NCBI RefSeq assembly: GCF_002531825.1
Contig: NZ_NWSX01000013.1
Coordinates: 62,001-126,000, forward strand
DNA from: Rhizobium sp. J15
Lineage (GTDB): Bacteria > Pseudomonadota > Alphaproteobacteria > Rhizobiales > Rhizobiaceae
Reading direction: 5' to 3'
Length of the DNA stretch: 64,000 bases
Shown: positions 27,484 to 36,606 of the stretch, in pieces
Layout: each line of letters opens with the position of its first letter
How positions within the stretch are numbered: the first letter of the stretch is position 1
Translations under genes and position numbers: made by a program
The notes under the pieces: model-generated
The model's database searches: none
Told to the model about the DNA's origin: nothing
What the model saw: the letters and a program-made list of their open reading frames with translations, nothing else

Positions 27484-27945
27484 ATGACGAACCTCAGACT
27501 GGCACTCTACCAGCCGGACATTCCGGGCAATACCGGCACGATCCTGCGCCTTGCCGCCTGCCTCGGCTTTGCGGTCGACCTGATCGAGCCTGCCGGCTTC
27601 GACGTCTCCGACCGCAACCTGAAACGATCGGGCATGGATTATATCGCCGCCGCCGCGCTGACCCGCCATGTCAGCTGGGACCGCTTCGAAGCCTGGCGCG
27701 CCACCACCGGCCGCCGCCTGATCCTCGCCTCGACCAAGGCCGCCGATCGCTACACCGACTTCGCCTTCCGCGACGACGACATCCTGCTTTTCGGGCGCGA
27801 GAGCGCCGGCGTGCCGGATCACGTGCATGAGAAAGCCGAGGCCCGCATCCTCATTCCGATGGTCGAGGGCCAGCGCTCGATCAACGTCGCCGTCTCGGCA
27901 GCCATGATCGTCGGCGAGGCGATGCGCCAGACCGTCTGGGCTTGA
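27484..27945 (+). CDS. trmL: tRNA (cytidine/uridine-34 2'-O)-methyltransferase
   Basis: A 153-residue SPOUT enzyme of the TrmL type that methylates the wobble base of tRNA-Leu. The knot motifs are PDIPGNTGTILRLAACLG, FGRESAGVP and IPMVEGQRSINVAVSAAMI. ATG 27484 fits the family start (MTNLRLALYQP); the frame is open 60 bases further upstream. Confidence 0.93.
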   Translation: MTNLRLALYQPDIPGNTGTILRLAACLGFAVDLIEPAGFDVSDRNLKRSGMDYIAAAALTRHVSWDRFEAWRATTGRRLILASTKAADRYTDFAFRDDDILLFGRESAGVPDHVHEKAEARILIPMVEGQRSINVAVSAAMIVGEAMRQTVWA

Positions 27946-28138
27946 TCGCCGCCCGCCTGGATTGCCGAATAGCTGGGAACTGTCGGAAATCGACATTGTC
28001 AATCGATCAAACCGGCGTATATTTATTAGCCGGACAACCAAAAATCTCGCCCGATCTTCACAGTTTCAACGACTTGCGAAGATTAGATCTCCGGCCAATG
28101 CCCCTCTAGTCTGACGAAAGCGGAATAAAAACAAGAAA

Positions 28139-29785
28139 ATGGATTCCACGATCATCATGATCAACCTGTTCGGCGCCGTGGCACTGCTGCTGTTCGGCCT
28201 CGCGCAGATAAAGGACGGGGTGTCCAGAGCCTTCGGCGCCCGGTTGAGAACGGGGCTCGCGACCGGCACGCGGGGCAGCCTTCGCTCATTCCTGTCGGGG
28301 CTGGTGGCGACCGTCGCGCTGCAGAGTTCGACGGCAACGGCGCTGATGACCGCCTCCTTCGTCGAACGTGATCTGATCAAGCCGCGCATGGCGCAGATCG
28401 TCCTGCTCGGCGCCAATGTCGGCACGGCGATCACCGCCTGGATCGTCGCCACCGGCATCGAATGGCTCTCCCCGCTGCTGATCCTCTCCGGCATCGTGCT
28501 TTACCGCAGCCGTTCCAGCACCCGCCAGGGCGGCGGCGCGGCGCTGATCGGCATCGGGCTGATGCTGCTGTCGCTGCATCTCCTCAGCCTTGCGACCGAA
28601 CCGATGCGCGCCTCTCCCGCACTTGCCGCCTTCATCGGCCTGCTGGACGGCGCCCTGCCCGTGGCGCTCCTCTTTTCGGCAGCGCTCGCCTTCGTCTCGT
28701 CATCGAGCCTGGCAGTGGTGGTGCTCATCCTGTCGCTCGCCTCGGCCGGCCTGATCTCCGCCGAACTCGTCATCGTGCTCGTGCTCGGCGCCAATCTCGG
28801 CGGCGCGATCCCCCCTGTCGTCGCGACCATGTCCGGCCCGGCCTCGGCACGGCGCGTCACGCTCGGCAATCTCGCCGTCCGCACGCTCGGCTGCCTCATC
28901 GCCCTGCCGCTCGCGGGCTATGGCGCGGAAATCATCGAGATGCTGCCATTCGGGCCGTCGAAGCTGCCCGTCGATGCGCATCTGCTCTTCAACCTTCTGC
29001 TCGCCGCGCTCGCCTGGCCCTTCTCGAGATCGCTCGCTGCCCTGATGACCCGGCTGGTCCCCGACCAGGCCGAACCGGACACCGCCCCGAAATATCTCGA
29101 CGCCCACGAACTTTCGACACCGGTCATCGCCCTTGCCAGCGCCACCCGCGAAGTGCTCGGCATCGGCGATCTGATCGAGCGCATGCTGATCCGGGTTTCC
29201 GAAGCGTTCGAACGCAACGACGCATCCAAGCTTGCCGAGATCACGGCTCTCGAAGAGCGAGTGGATCGGCTGCAGCAGGCGGTCAAGGTCTATCTCTCGA
29301 AGCTCGGCCGCGAAGGCCTCAGCGACGAAAACGCCCGCCGCTCCATCGTCGTCATCGACTACGCCATCAATCTCGAACATATGGGCGACATCATCGAAAA
29401 GGGACTGCTGGAGCAGGTCAGGAAGAAGATCGCCCTCGGCCTCAGATTTTCCGACGACGGCCATCAGGAACTGCGCAAGCTTTTCGACCTGACGATCGAC
29501 AATCTGCACGTCGCCCAGACGATCTTCGTCACCCGCGATTTCAATCTCGCGCGCCAGATGATGGAAATAAAGGTCGAGGTGCGCCGGATGGAGAAGCAGT
29601 CCGCCGAGCGCCATCTCGAACGCCTGCGCGACGGCCGCACCGACAGCCTGCAGACGAGTTCGCTGCATCTCGACATGCTGCGCGATCTCAAGCGCATCAA
29701 CGCCCATATCGTCTCGGTGGCGCATCCGATCATGGATGAAAACGGCCTGCTGATCGAAAGCCGCGTGCGGACTGCCGTGGAGTGA
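28139..29785 (+). CDS. Na/Pi-cotransporter family protein with PhoU-like domain
   Basis: 548 residues: eight or so membrane helices with the two inverted repeats of the Na/Pi cotransporter family (LQSSTATALMTASF near 60-75 and VSSSSLAVVVLI in the second half), then a cytosolic PhoU-like helical domain from about residue 330. Likely takes up phosphate with sodium; by homology only. Ribosome binding site is weak (GCGGAATAAA). Ends four bases before the convergent 86-residue gene. Confidence 0.9.
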   Translation: MDSTIIMINLFGAVALLLFGLAQIKDGVSRAFGARLRTGLATGTRGSLRSFLSGLVATVALQSSTATALMTASFVERDLIKPRMAQIVLLGANVGTAITAWIVATGIEWLSPLLILSGIVLYRSRSSTRQGGGAALIGIGLMLLSLHLLSLATEPMRASPALAAFIGLLDGALPVALLFSAALAFVSSSSLAVVVLILSLASAGLISAELVIVLVLGANLGGAIPPVVATMSGPASARRVTLGNLAVRTLGCLIALPLAGYGAEIIEMLPFGPSKLPVDAHLLFNLLLAALAWPFSRSLAALMTRLVPDQAEPDTAPKYLDAHELSTPVIALASATREVLGIGDLIERMLIRVSEAFERNDASKLAEITALEERVDRLQQAVKVYLSKLGREGLSDENARRSIVVIDYAINLEHMGDIIEKGLLEQVRKKIALGLRFSDDGHQELRKLFDLTIDNLHVAQTIFVTRDFNLARQMMEIKVEVRRMEKQSAERHLERLRDGRTDSLQTSSLHLDMLRDLKRINAHIVSVAHPIMDENGLLIESRVRTAVE

Positions 29786-29788
29786 CGG

Positions 29789-30049
29789 TCAATCTGCCGA
29801 AGGCAGGCGGCGCATGGTGAATTCGATCTGGTCGCCCTCGAGCTGGCGCCAGCTTTCCACCTCGGTCCAATAAGCGGCTTTCGGATATTCGTCGAACCAT
29901 TCGCGCGCCTTGGCGCGGGCGTCGATGAGGCCGAGGCAATATGTCTCACGCACGAAATGGTCCTTCTTGCGGGCAGAATTTTCCGCCCGGTGTTTCGCCA
30001 TTCTGCGCTTCAGGCCGTCGAAGGACGGAGGTCCTGGAATTTTTGCCAT
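29789..30049 (-). CDS. Conserved small protein, unknown
   Basis: An 86-residue basic protein (MAKIPGPPSFDGLKRRMAKH...) with an aromatic-rich middle (EWFDEYPKAAYWTEVESWRQ). No signal peptide or membrane segment. ATG 30049 follows GGTAGGTTTG. I believe homologues exist beside hemF in other rhizobia but cannot assign a function. Confidence 0.65.
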   Translation of the reverse strand: MAKIPGPPSFDGLKRRMAKHRAENSARKKDHFVRETYCLGLIDARAKAREWFDEYPKAAYWTEVESWRQLEGDQIEFTMRRLPSAD

Positions 30050-30223
30050 CAAACCTACCTCTTCGGAAAAGGTAGTATCGAAATACTTGATTTGCGAGTC
30101 GAATCTTGGTGCCGGGCCGCGGCCCGTCTCGGCTTGGCGAGAGGCGCCGCCACCTGCTAGATGTGGCGGGCAATCTAGAATGAGCGAGTCGCCCTGACGG
30201 ATGCCGACCGCTGGAGGCGTGAC

Positions 30224-31135
30224 ATGGAAAGACCGGAACTGCCGATCGGCTTGCCTGACGATATCGAGGAAAAGAAGGAAGCCGCCCGCAAGTGGTTCGA
30301 AGGCCTGCGCGATACGATCTGCGCCTCCTTCGAAGCGCTCGAAGACGAGCTGGAAGGTCCGCTTTCCGATCAGGAGCCCGGCCGCTTCGTCGCCAAGGAT
30401 TGGTCGCGCGAAAACGGCGCCGGCGGCGGTGGCCGCATGTCGATGATGGAAGGCCGCGTCTTCGAAAAGGTCGGCGTCCATACCTCCACCGTCCACGGCG
30501 AATTCTCCCCGGATTTTCGCGCCCAGATCCCGGGCGCCAAGGAGGATCCGCGGTTCTGGGCCTCCGGCATCTCGCTGATCGCCCATCCCGTCAATCCCAA
30601 CGTGCCGGCGGTGCATATGAACACCCGCATGGTGGTCACCACGAGCCGCTGGTTCGGCGGCGGGGCCGACCTGACGCCGGTGCTGTCGCGCCGCCGCACG
30701 CAGGAGGACGAGGACAGCCAGCTCTTCCACAAGGCCATGGAGATCGCCTGCCGGAACCATGCCGTCGCCGACTACGATGCCTACAAGGCCTGGTGCGACG
30801 ACTATTTCTTCCTGAAGCACCGCAACGAGCCCCGCGGCATCGGCGGCATCTTCTACGACTGGCTGCATTCGAGCGAGGAAGCCGGCGGCTGGAACGCCGA
30901 TTTCGCCTTCACGCGTGATGTCGGCCGGGCCTTTGCCATGGTCTATCCGAAAATCGTCCGTTCCAACTTCAACAAGCTGTGGACGGAGGCCGATCGGGAC
31001 GAACAATTGATCCGCCGCGGCCGATACGTCGAATTCAATCTGCTGTATGATCGCGGCACGATTTTCGGCCTGAAGACCGGCGGCAACGTGGAATCCATTC
31101 TGTCCTCGCTGCCTCCCGTCGTACGTTGGCCGTGA
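30224..31135 (+). CDS. hemF: Oxygen-dependent coproporphyrinogen III oxidase
   Basis: Converts coproporphyrinogen III to protoporphyrinogen IX using O2 in heme synthesis. 303 residues with [21 protein letters not shown] and [15 protein letters not shown], all typical HemF sequences. Start ATG has GGAGGCGTGAC upstream. No FNR/FixK-type TTGAT-N4-ATCAA box is visible in front. Confidence 0.96.
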   Translation: MERPELPIGLPDDIEEKKEAARKWFEGLRDTICASFEALEDELEGPLSDQEPGRFVAKDWSRENGAGGGGRMSMMEGRVFEKVGVHTSTVHGEFSPDFRAQIPGAKEDPRFWASGISLIAHPVNPNVPAVHMNTRMVVTTSRWFGGGADLTPVLSRRRTQEDEDSQLFHKAMEIACRNHAVADYDAYKAWCDDYFFLKHRNEPRGIGGIFYDWLHSSEEAGGWNADFAFTRDVGRAFAMVYPKIVRSNFNKLWTEADRDEQLIRRGRYVEFNLLYDRGTIFGLKTGGNVESILSSLPPVVRWP

Positions 31136-31238
31136 GACTGTGAGATCTCGTCGATAAATTCGAACCGAGGGTCCTTCATAAAAATTCAGTGAGTCCTAAC
31201 TTTATATGTACGTGCGTAACAATCGGAGGAGGATTGTC

Positions 31239-31502
31239 ATGACGACACAAAGCGGCTCGCCTGCGTCCACGGATGTCCAGGAAACATTCCGTGCCATCGA
31301 CACGCCTGAATTCCTGATACGCATCGCCGAGAAACTGCGGGCCAAGAGTGGCTCGGATCTGCCGCTCTCCTGCTTCATCGAGCAGGTCAAGCTGCAACTG
31401 GCCGGCGGAAAGTCGCCGGAGGAGCTGCAGACCGAAGCAGCCAACTGCAACACGCCCGGCCATCTCTCGGAAACTTACAAAGCCTGGGCGATGCCCGACT
31501 GA
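31239..31502 (+). CDS. Hypothetical protein, 87 aa
   Basis: ATG at 31239 has a strong CGGAGGAGG ribosome binding site. The protein is soluble and mostly helical (ETFRAIDTPEFLIRIAEKLR). No family recognised. It sits before the DUF1059 gene on the same strand, 112 bases apart. Confidence 0.65.
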   Translation: MTTQSGSPASTDVQETFRAIDTPEFLIRIAEKLRAKSGSDLPLSCFIEQVKLQLAGGKSPEELQTEAANCNTPGHLSETYKAWAMPD

Positions 31503-31614
31503 AAGACCTTCTCCGGTCGTCAGCCTATGCCGGCCGGAACCTTCTCTTCCCACATACATTCATCAATCGCGTGAAAGCGCGATGGCCGTTGTGTTTCAGA
31601 CAGAGGAGAAAACC

Positions 31615-31800
31615 ATGCGACTTTTCGAATGCGGCACGCTCGTTCCCGGCTGCGCCTGGCACACCCGGGCGGATAATGACGCAGAAGTGGTCCGCCGCGC
31701 CGTCGAGCATCTGAAGACCGCTCACGGCGAAACGACCATACGCGAAAACATGGTTGACAACATCAAGGCCCGAATCCGCGACGAAGCGACCGCCGCCTGA
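31615..31800 (+). CDS. DUF1059 small protein
   Basis: A 61-residue protein with the DUF1059 pattern: CGTLVPGCAWHTRADNDAEV, HLKTAHG, ending IKARIRDEAT. The two Cys and two His suggest metal binding but this is inference. ATG follows AGAGGAGAAAACC. Function unknown. Confidence 0.8.
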   Translation: MRLFECGTLVPGCAWHTRADNDAEVVRRAVEHLKTAHGETTIRENMVDNIKARIRDEATAA

Positions 31801-31814
31801 CGGCTGTGGCGAAG

Positions 31815-31920
31815 TCTAAAGCGTGTCGCGCAAAAGTGTGCGCGGTTTTGCGATAACGACACGCGTAAAAACAAAGACCTAAAGCGCGGAGCGAATCTGA
31901 AAGATCGCGACGTGCTTTAG
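31815..31920. repeat. Rhizobial interspersed palindromic repeat
   Basis: Runs from CTAAAGCGTGTCGCGCAAAA to GTGCTTTAG, with inner arms GTGTCG and CGACAC around AAAAGTGTGCGCGGTTTTGC. Related in design to the element at 16502-16619. Recognised from memory as common between genes in Rhizobium. Confidence 0.75.
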
Positions 31921-31970
31921 CATCCACGACGATAGCAGCGCCGCGTCCACCGGACGCGACGCCGGGTCGT

Positions 31971-33236
31971 CTATTGCACGCGTTCCTGCAGCCTCGCGAG
32001 CAAGGCTGCTCGATCGGAAGCGAAATTCTCCTCCACCCACTGGTTTTCCAGGCTGCCAAGCAGTTCGCCGACGCGCGGGCCGGATGGAATGCCCACAGCG
32101 ATCACATCAGCGCCATTCACGGGAAACTGCGGCTTCTTCCACGTCATGGCCTGATCCAGGAGCTTGCCGAGCCGCGCCGAGCGCGCCATTTCGCCGAGAT
32201 CGCCCTCGGCCTTCCCGCGTGCGACGCCAAGCGCCAGCTTCAGGCGCGTCGTGATGCCGTCCGCGCCGTTGCGGTAGAGCAGCCGCTCGAAGGCGGCCGA
32301 CGAGATTTCGTCGTTGACCGGCGCCGCCATCGCCCAGTTCTTGAGAGTGGCCGCTTCCGCATTCGAGAGCCTCAGCCGGGCCGCAAGCGCCTCCAGCCGC
32401 ACCGCGTCGGGCGGCACGATCGCCGCAAGGCGTAGCAGCGGATCGGGCGTCCAGCCGAGCGCCTTTTCGGTTGCGACCAGCGAAGGGATCGCATCGATCC
32501 CCCATTTTTCGGTTTCCGGCAGGATTTCCGTCAGGACCGCCACCTGGCGCATCCAGAGCAGCGCCCGGCCGGGGTCGTCGGCGCTAAGCAGCTTTCTGAG
32601 TTCCGACCAGACGCGTTCGGCCGACAGCGTCTTCAGTTTCGAGCGCGCCGCAGCACAGGCCTTCAAACCTTCGGCATCCGGCCGTCCGGAACCGTAATAG
32701 GCAAAGAAACGGAAGAAGCGCAGGATGCGCAGATGATCCTCGGCGATCCGCGTTGCGGCATCGCCGATGAAGCGGATGTTGCGTCTTTCGATATCGGCAA
32801 GCCCGCCGATGAGATCCACCACCTCGCCCTTGGCATCGGCATAAAGCGCGTTGATCGTCAGGTCCCGCCTCTCCGCATCGGCCTTCCAGTCGGTGCTGAA
32901 GGCGACCTTGGCATGGCGTCCGTCGGTCTCGACGTCGGTGCGTAGCGTGGTCACCTCGAAAGGCTTGCCGTCGATCACGAGCGTCACCGTTCCATGCTGC
33001 AGGCCTGTCGGCACCGCCTTGATGCCGGCTGCCGCCGCCCGCTCGATCACGATCTCGGGCGTCAGCGTCGTGGCGATGTCGATGTCGCTGACCGGCAGCC
33101 CCATCAGGCTGTTGCGCACCGCGCCGCCCACCACGCGAGCTTCCCCGCCCTCGGCCCCGTCATCGGCGTTCAGAAACGCGAGGATGCGGCCGAGCGCCGG
33201 ATCGCGGAACCATGCTTGGTCGGCAATGCCGGTCAT
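31971..33236 (-). CDS. CCA-adding-type tRNA nucleotidyltransferase / poly(A) polymerase family protein
   Basis: A 421-residue class II nucleotidyltransferase. Head domain with VVGGAVRNSLMG (near 35-46) and DIDIAT (metal-binding DxD), then RRDLTINAL, the RNA-binding region RIAEDHLRILRFFRF and helical tail. Family members mature tRNA 3' ends or polyadenylate RNA; the split cannot be read here. Its start overlaps the stop of the NUDIX gene by four bases (ATGA), third gene of a three-gene operon. Confidence 0.92.
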   Translation of the reverse strand: MTGIADQAWFRDPALGRILAFLNADDGAEGGEARVVGGAVRNSLMGLPVSDIDIATTLTPEIVIERAAAAGIKAVPTGLQHGTVTLVIDGKPFEVTTLRTDVETDGRHAKVAFSTDWKADAERRDLTINALYADAKGEVVDLIGGLADIERRNIRFIGDAATRIAEDHLRILRFFRFFAYYGSGRPDAEGLKACAAARSKLKTLSAERVWSELRKLLSADDPGRALLWMRQVAVLTEILPETEKWGIDAIPSLVATEKALGWTPDPLLRLAAIVPPDAVRLEALAARLRLSNAEAATLKNWAMAAPVNDEISSAAFERLLYRNGADGITTRLKLALGVARGKAEGDLGEMARSARLGKLLDQAMTWKKPQFPVNGADVIAVGIPSGPRVGELLGSLENQWVEENFASDRAALLARLQERVQ

Positions 33237-33883
33237 GCATAAAGCCTTTCATAGAGCGTGCGGACGATGCCGGCGGTGATGCCCCAGATCATCCTGGTTT
33301 CATAGGGCATGCGGTAGAAATGCCGGTCGATGCCGTCGATGACGCGCCTGTCGCGGCTGTGATTGACCGGGTTCATCAGGAAGGAAAGCGGCACTTCGAA
33401 CACGTCGTCCACCTCGGCCGGATTCAGCCTGAGCGCAAAGCCCCGCTTGACGACCCCGAGCACCGGCGTGATGCGGAAACCGGTCGAGGCGAGATAGTTC
33501 GGCAGCCGGCCGACCGTCTCGACGAAGGAGCCGGCAAGACCGATCTCCTCCTCCGTCTCGCGGATCGCGGCCATTTCGGGCGAGATATCGGCCGGATCGA
33601 TCGAACCGCCGGGAAAGGCGATCTGGCCGGAATGCTTGCGCAGCGTCGCCGTGCGCTTGGTGAAGATCACCCGCGCTTCCTCGCCGTCGTCGACGACGGG
33701 CACGAGCACCGCCGCATCACGCAGCTTGAAGGTCGCCACCTCGGCCACGATGTCGGGATTGAGTACATGGTCGCCATGATCGCGCCAGGCGTGATCCACC
33801 GGCCCGCCATTCTGGTTGAGCGCGCGGCGGCGGAATTCAGCTGCGGAAAACAGCGGATGACGTTGGGTGATCGCATCATTCAT
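33233..33883 (-). CDS. NUDIX hydrolase, CoA diphosphatase type
   Basis: 216 residues. The CoA-type NUDIX pattern GGSIDPADISPEMAAIRETE then EEIGL is present, preceded by the hydrophobic strand of the UPF0035 type. Likely cleaves CoA or its derivatives to 4'-phosphopantetheine. Overlaps both neighbours by four bases, so it is translated together with the DUF1285 and nucleotidyltransferase genes. Confidence 0.88.
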   Translation of the reverse strand: MNDAITQRHPLFSAAEFRRRALNQNGGPVDHAWRDHGDHVLNPDIVAEVATFKLRDAAVLVPVVDDGEEARVIFTKRTATLRKHSGQIAFPGGSIDPADISPEMAAIRETEEEIGLAGSFVETVGRLPNYLASTGFRITPVLGVVKRGFALRLNPAEVDDVFEVPLSFLMNPVNHSRDRRVIDGIDRHFYRMPYETRMIWGITAGIVRTLYERLYA

Positions 33884-34503
33884 CGGGAAAGCGCATCCAG
33901 TTCTTCGGCAGGCATGACGGGAAAGACCTCGCCGGCGGAGCGGACCGCAAACATCGCCTGCCCCTCCACGTCGATGATCTCGCCGAGTGCCGCCAGTTCA
34001 TACATCACCGCGCGTGACACCAGCGCCTCCAGCCGCCCGCGCACATGCAGATAGGGTTTCAGTTCGGCATTGCCGCCCGCAATTACAAAGCGCAGCCGAT
34101 GCTCTCCTCCCGCCTCCACGACATCGCCGACATTGGTGCGGAACGTCAGCACCTGGCCGCCCTCCCGCACCGTCACGCTCATCTCCACGGCGATGAAGGG
34201 CGCGTCAGCGACCCTGATCCCGACCTTTTCCACAGGAGTTACGAGATAGGTCTTTTCGTCCTCGTCCTTGCGCAGAACCGTCGAAAACAGCCGCACGAGC
34301 GCCGGCCGGCCGATCGGCGTGCCCATGTAGAACCAGGTGCCGTCGGCCCTGATCTCCATGTCGATATCGCCGCAGAAAGGCGGATTCCACCGCTCGACCG
34401 GCGGAAGCCCACGTTTTTTGCCGCTGTTTTCCTCGGACGCGCGCGAAATCAGCGCGGCAAGCCCCGCTGCATCCGCCTGTCCGCTGATTTCCTCGGCTGC
34501 CAT
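33880..34503 (-). CDS. DUF1285 protein
   Basis: A 207-residue soluble protein; WNPPFCGDIDMEIRADGTWFY and the conserved GTPIGRPALVRLFSTVL identify DUF1285. Function unknown. First gene of the operon, divergent from the moxR operon with 158 bases between starts. The conserved adjacency to a NUDIX enzyme and a CCA-type enzyme in rhizobia is known to me but unexplained. Confidence 0.88.
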   Translation of the reverse strand: MAAEEISGQADAAGLAALISRASEENSGKKRGLPPVERWNPPFCGDIDMEIRADGTWFYMGTPIGRPALVRLFSTVLRKDEDEKTYLVTPVEKVGIRVADAPFIAVEMSVTVREGGQVLTFRTNVGDVVEAGGEHRLRFVIAGGNAELKPYLHVRGRLEALVSRAVMYELAALGEIIDVEGQAMFAVRSAGEVFPVMPAEELDALSR

Positions 34504-34661
34504 TCTTCCGTCCCGGTTTGTCCTTAACGAAGTGAAGTCACGAGATAGTCATTCGTAACGAACTTGTCAGCCCGTCGCATCTCCATAACTCTATCGAGTA
34601 TGAGGCAGATGTATAAATCCGCCGATTCGCTGCCGAATGATTTCAGCCGTTGGAGATGCCT

Positions 34662-35672
34662 ATGGGTATAATGAAGACCGAAGCCAGCCTCGATGAAAAG
34701 GCGATTGTCGCCGCCGCCGAGAAGGCGCTCTCCGATATTGCCGCTATCCGCGGGGAAGTCTCGAAAGTGATCTTCGGTCAGGAAAGCGTCGTCGAGAACA
34801 CCATTCTCGCGGTGCTCTCCGGCGGCCATGCCCTGCTCGTCGGCGTCCCCGGCCTTGCCAAGACCAGGCTGGTGACGACGCTCGGCGAAGTGCTCGGCCT
34901 TGCCGCCAACCGCATTCAGTTCACGCCCGACCTGATGCCTTCGGATATTCTCGGCTCCGAAGTGATGGATCAGGACGATAGTGGCCGCCGCTCCTTCCGT
35001 TTCGTCAAAGGCCCCGTCTTCGCCCAGCTGCTGATGGCCGACGAGATCAACCGCGCCTCGCCGCGCACCCAGTCGGCGCTCCTGCAATCCATGCAGGAAT
35101 ATCATATCACCATCGCCGGCCAGCGCTACGATCTTCCCGCACCCTTCCATGTGCTCGCCACCCAGAACCCGCTGGAGCAGGAAGGCACCTATCCCCTGCC
35201 CGAAGCCCAGCTCGACCGCTTCCTGCTGCAGGTCGACGTCAACTATCCCGAACTCGCCGCCGAGCGCCAGATCCTGCTCGAGACGACGGGCCTCGGCGAA
35301 ACCAGGCCGGAAGCCATCATCGATGCGCAGCGGCTGATCGAGATCCAGACGCTCGTGCGCCAGATGCCGGTGAGCGAGACCGTCGTCGACGCCATCCTTT
35401 CGCTGGTGCGCTCCGCCCGCCCCGGCCAGGGCAATGCTTCGACCGACAAGAACGTCGCCTGGGGTCCCGGCCCCCGCGCCGGCCAGGCGATGATGCTCTG
35501 CGCCCGTGCCCGCGCGCTCTACGAAGGCCGTCTCGCCCCGTCTCTCGACGATGTCTTCGCGCTTGCCGAACCCATTCTCCAGCACCGCATGGCTTTGACC
35601 TTTGCCGCCCGCGCCGAAGGCATGTCGGTGCGCGACGTCATCGCCGGACTGGTCAAGCAGGCAAAGGGATAA
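34662..35672 (+). CDS. MoxR-family AAA+ ATPase
   Basis: 336 residues. Walker A GVPGLAKT (61-68), Walker B LLMADEINRASPRTQ, sensor motif and arginine finger region LPEAQLDRFLL are present. MoxR proteins act as chaperones for VWA-containing partners. ATG 34662 lies 6 bases after GGAGA; an upstream TTG at 34650 would bury the binding site. Start of a five-gene operon with overlaps or very short gaps. Confidence 0.93.
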   Translation: MGIMKTEASLDEKAIVAAAEKALSDIAAIRGEVSKVIFGQESVVENTILAVLSGGHALLVGVPGLAKTRLVTTLGEVLGLAANRIQFTPDLMPSDILGSEVMDQDDSGRRSFRFVKGPVFAQLLMADEINRASPRTQSALLQSMQEYHITIAGQRYDLPAPFHVLATQNPLEQEGTYPLPEAQLDRFLLQVDVNYPELAAERQILLETTGLGETRPEAIIDAQRLIEIQTLVRQMPVSETVVDAILSLVRSARPGQGNASTDKNVAWGPGPRAGQAMMLCARARALYEGRLAPSLDDVFALAEPILQHRMALTFAARAEGMSVRDVIAGLVKQAKG

Positions 35673-35685
35673 GGAAGCCGGACGC

Positions 35686-36606
35686 GTGGCATCTATCGGA
35701 CAGATCGTCAACCCGACGTCAGGCAGCGATGCCCTTTCCCGCGCACGGCAGCGCGCCGCCCTGATGCCGGATTGCCTGGTGGAAGCCAAGCGCATCGCCA
35801 ATACCGTGATCGCCGGCTGGCATGGCCGGCGCAAACGCGGCATCGGCGAGAATTTCTGGCAGTTCCGTCCCTATGCCGAAGGCGAAAGCCTGTCGCGCAT
35901 CGACTGGCGCCGCTCCGCCCGCGACGACCATACCTACGTGCGCGAGCGCGAATGGGAGGCGGCGCACACGATCTGGCTCTGGTGCGACATGTCGCCCTCG
36001 ATGATGTACAAGTCGAGCTACGGCAGCGTCTCCAAGGAAAGCCGCGCGCTGGTCGTCATGCTGGCGCTGGCCGAAATACTCTCCCGCTCGGGCGAGCGCA
36101 TCGGCTGCCCCGGCATCATGGAACCTGCCTCCACGCGCAACGCCGCCGAGCGGCTGGCATCGGCCCTCCTGCATGCGCCGCTGACCGGCGGCCTGCCGGA
36201 AACGGCGATGATCCGCGGCTGGAGCGATCTCGTGCTGATCGGCGATTTCCTCGATGATGCGCCTGCGATCATGGAGCGCCTCGGCCCGCTTGCCCGCCGC
36301 GGCCTGCGCGGCCACGTGGTCGAGATCGCAGATCCGGCCGAAGAGATCTTCCCCTATAGCGGCCGCACCGAATTCACCGATCCGGAGACCGGCGCCAAGC
36401 TGATCTCCGGCCGCGCCGAACATATCCGCGATGCCTATCGCAACGCCTACCTCGTCCGCAGGGAGAGCCTCGGCCAGTCGCTGCGCCATCTCGGCTGGAC
36501 CTTCACGACCCACCGCACCGATCATCTTGCCTCCGAAGCGCTGGTCGCGGTGCACATGTATCTGTCCGGCATGCCGGCCAAGGCGACGCATGGAGGGCAG
36601 CTGTGA
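35686..36606 (+). CDS. DUF58 protein with degenerate VWA fold
   Basis: 306 residues. DUF58 core FRPYAEGESLSRIDWRRSAR (residues 60-79) is followed by a VWA-like strand with DMSPSM (101-106), matching the MIDAS DxSxS. GTG start at 35686 follows AAGGAAGCC. Standard partner of MoxR; role in assembly or quality control of envelope or metal complexes is inference from other MoxR systems. Confidence 0.9.
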   Translation: MASIGQIVNPTSGSDALSRARQRAALMPDCLVEAKRIANTVIAGWHGRRKRGIGENFWQFRPYAEGESLSRIDWRRSARDDHTYVREREWEAAHTIWLWCDMSPSMMYKSSYGSVSKESRALVVMLALAEILSRSGERIGCPGIMEPASTRNAAERLASALLHAPLTGGLPETAMIRGWSDLVLIGDFLDDAPAIMERLGPLARRGLRGHVVEIADPAEEIFPYSGRTEFTDPETGAKLISGRAEHIRDAYRNAYLVRRESLGQSLRHLGWTFTTHRTDHLASEALVAVHMYLSGMPAKATHGGQL

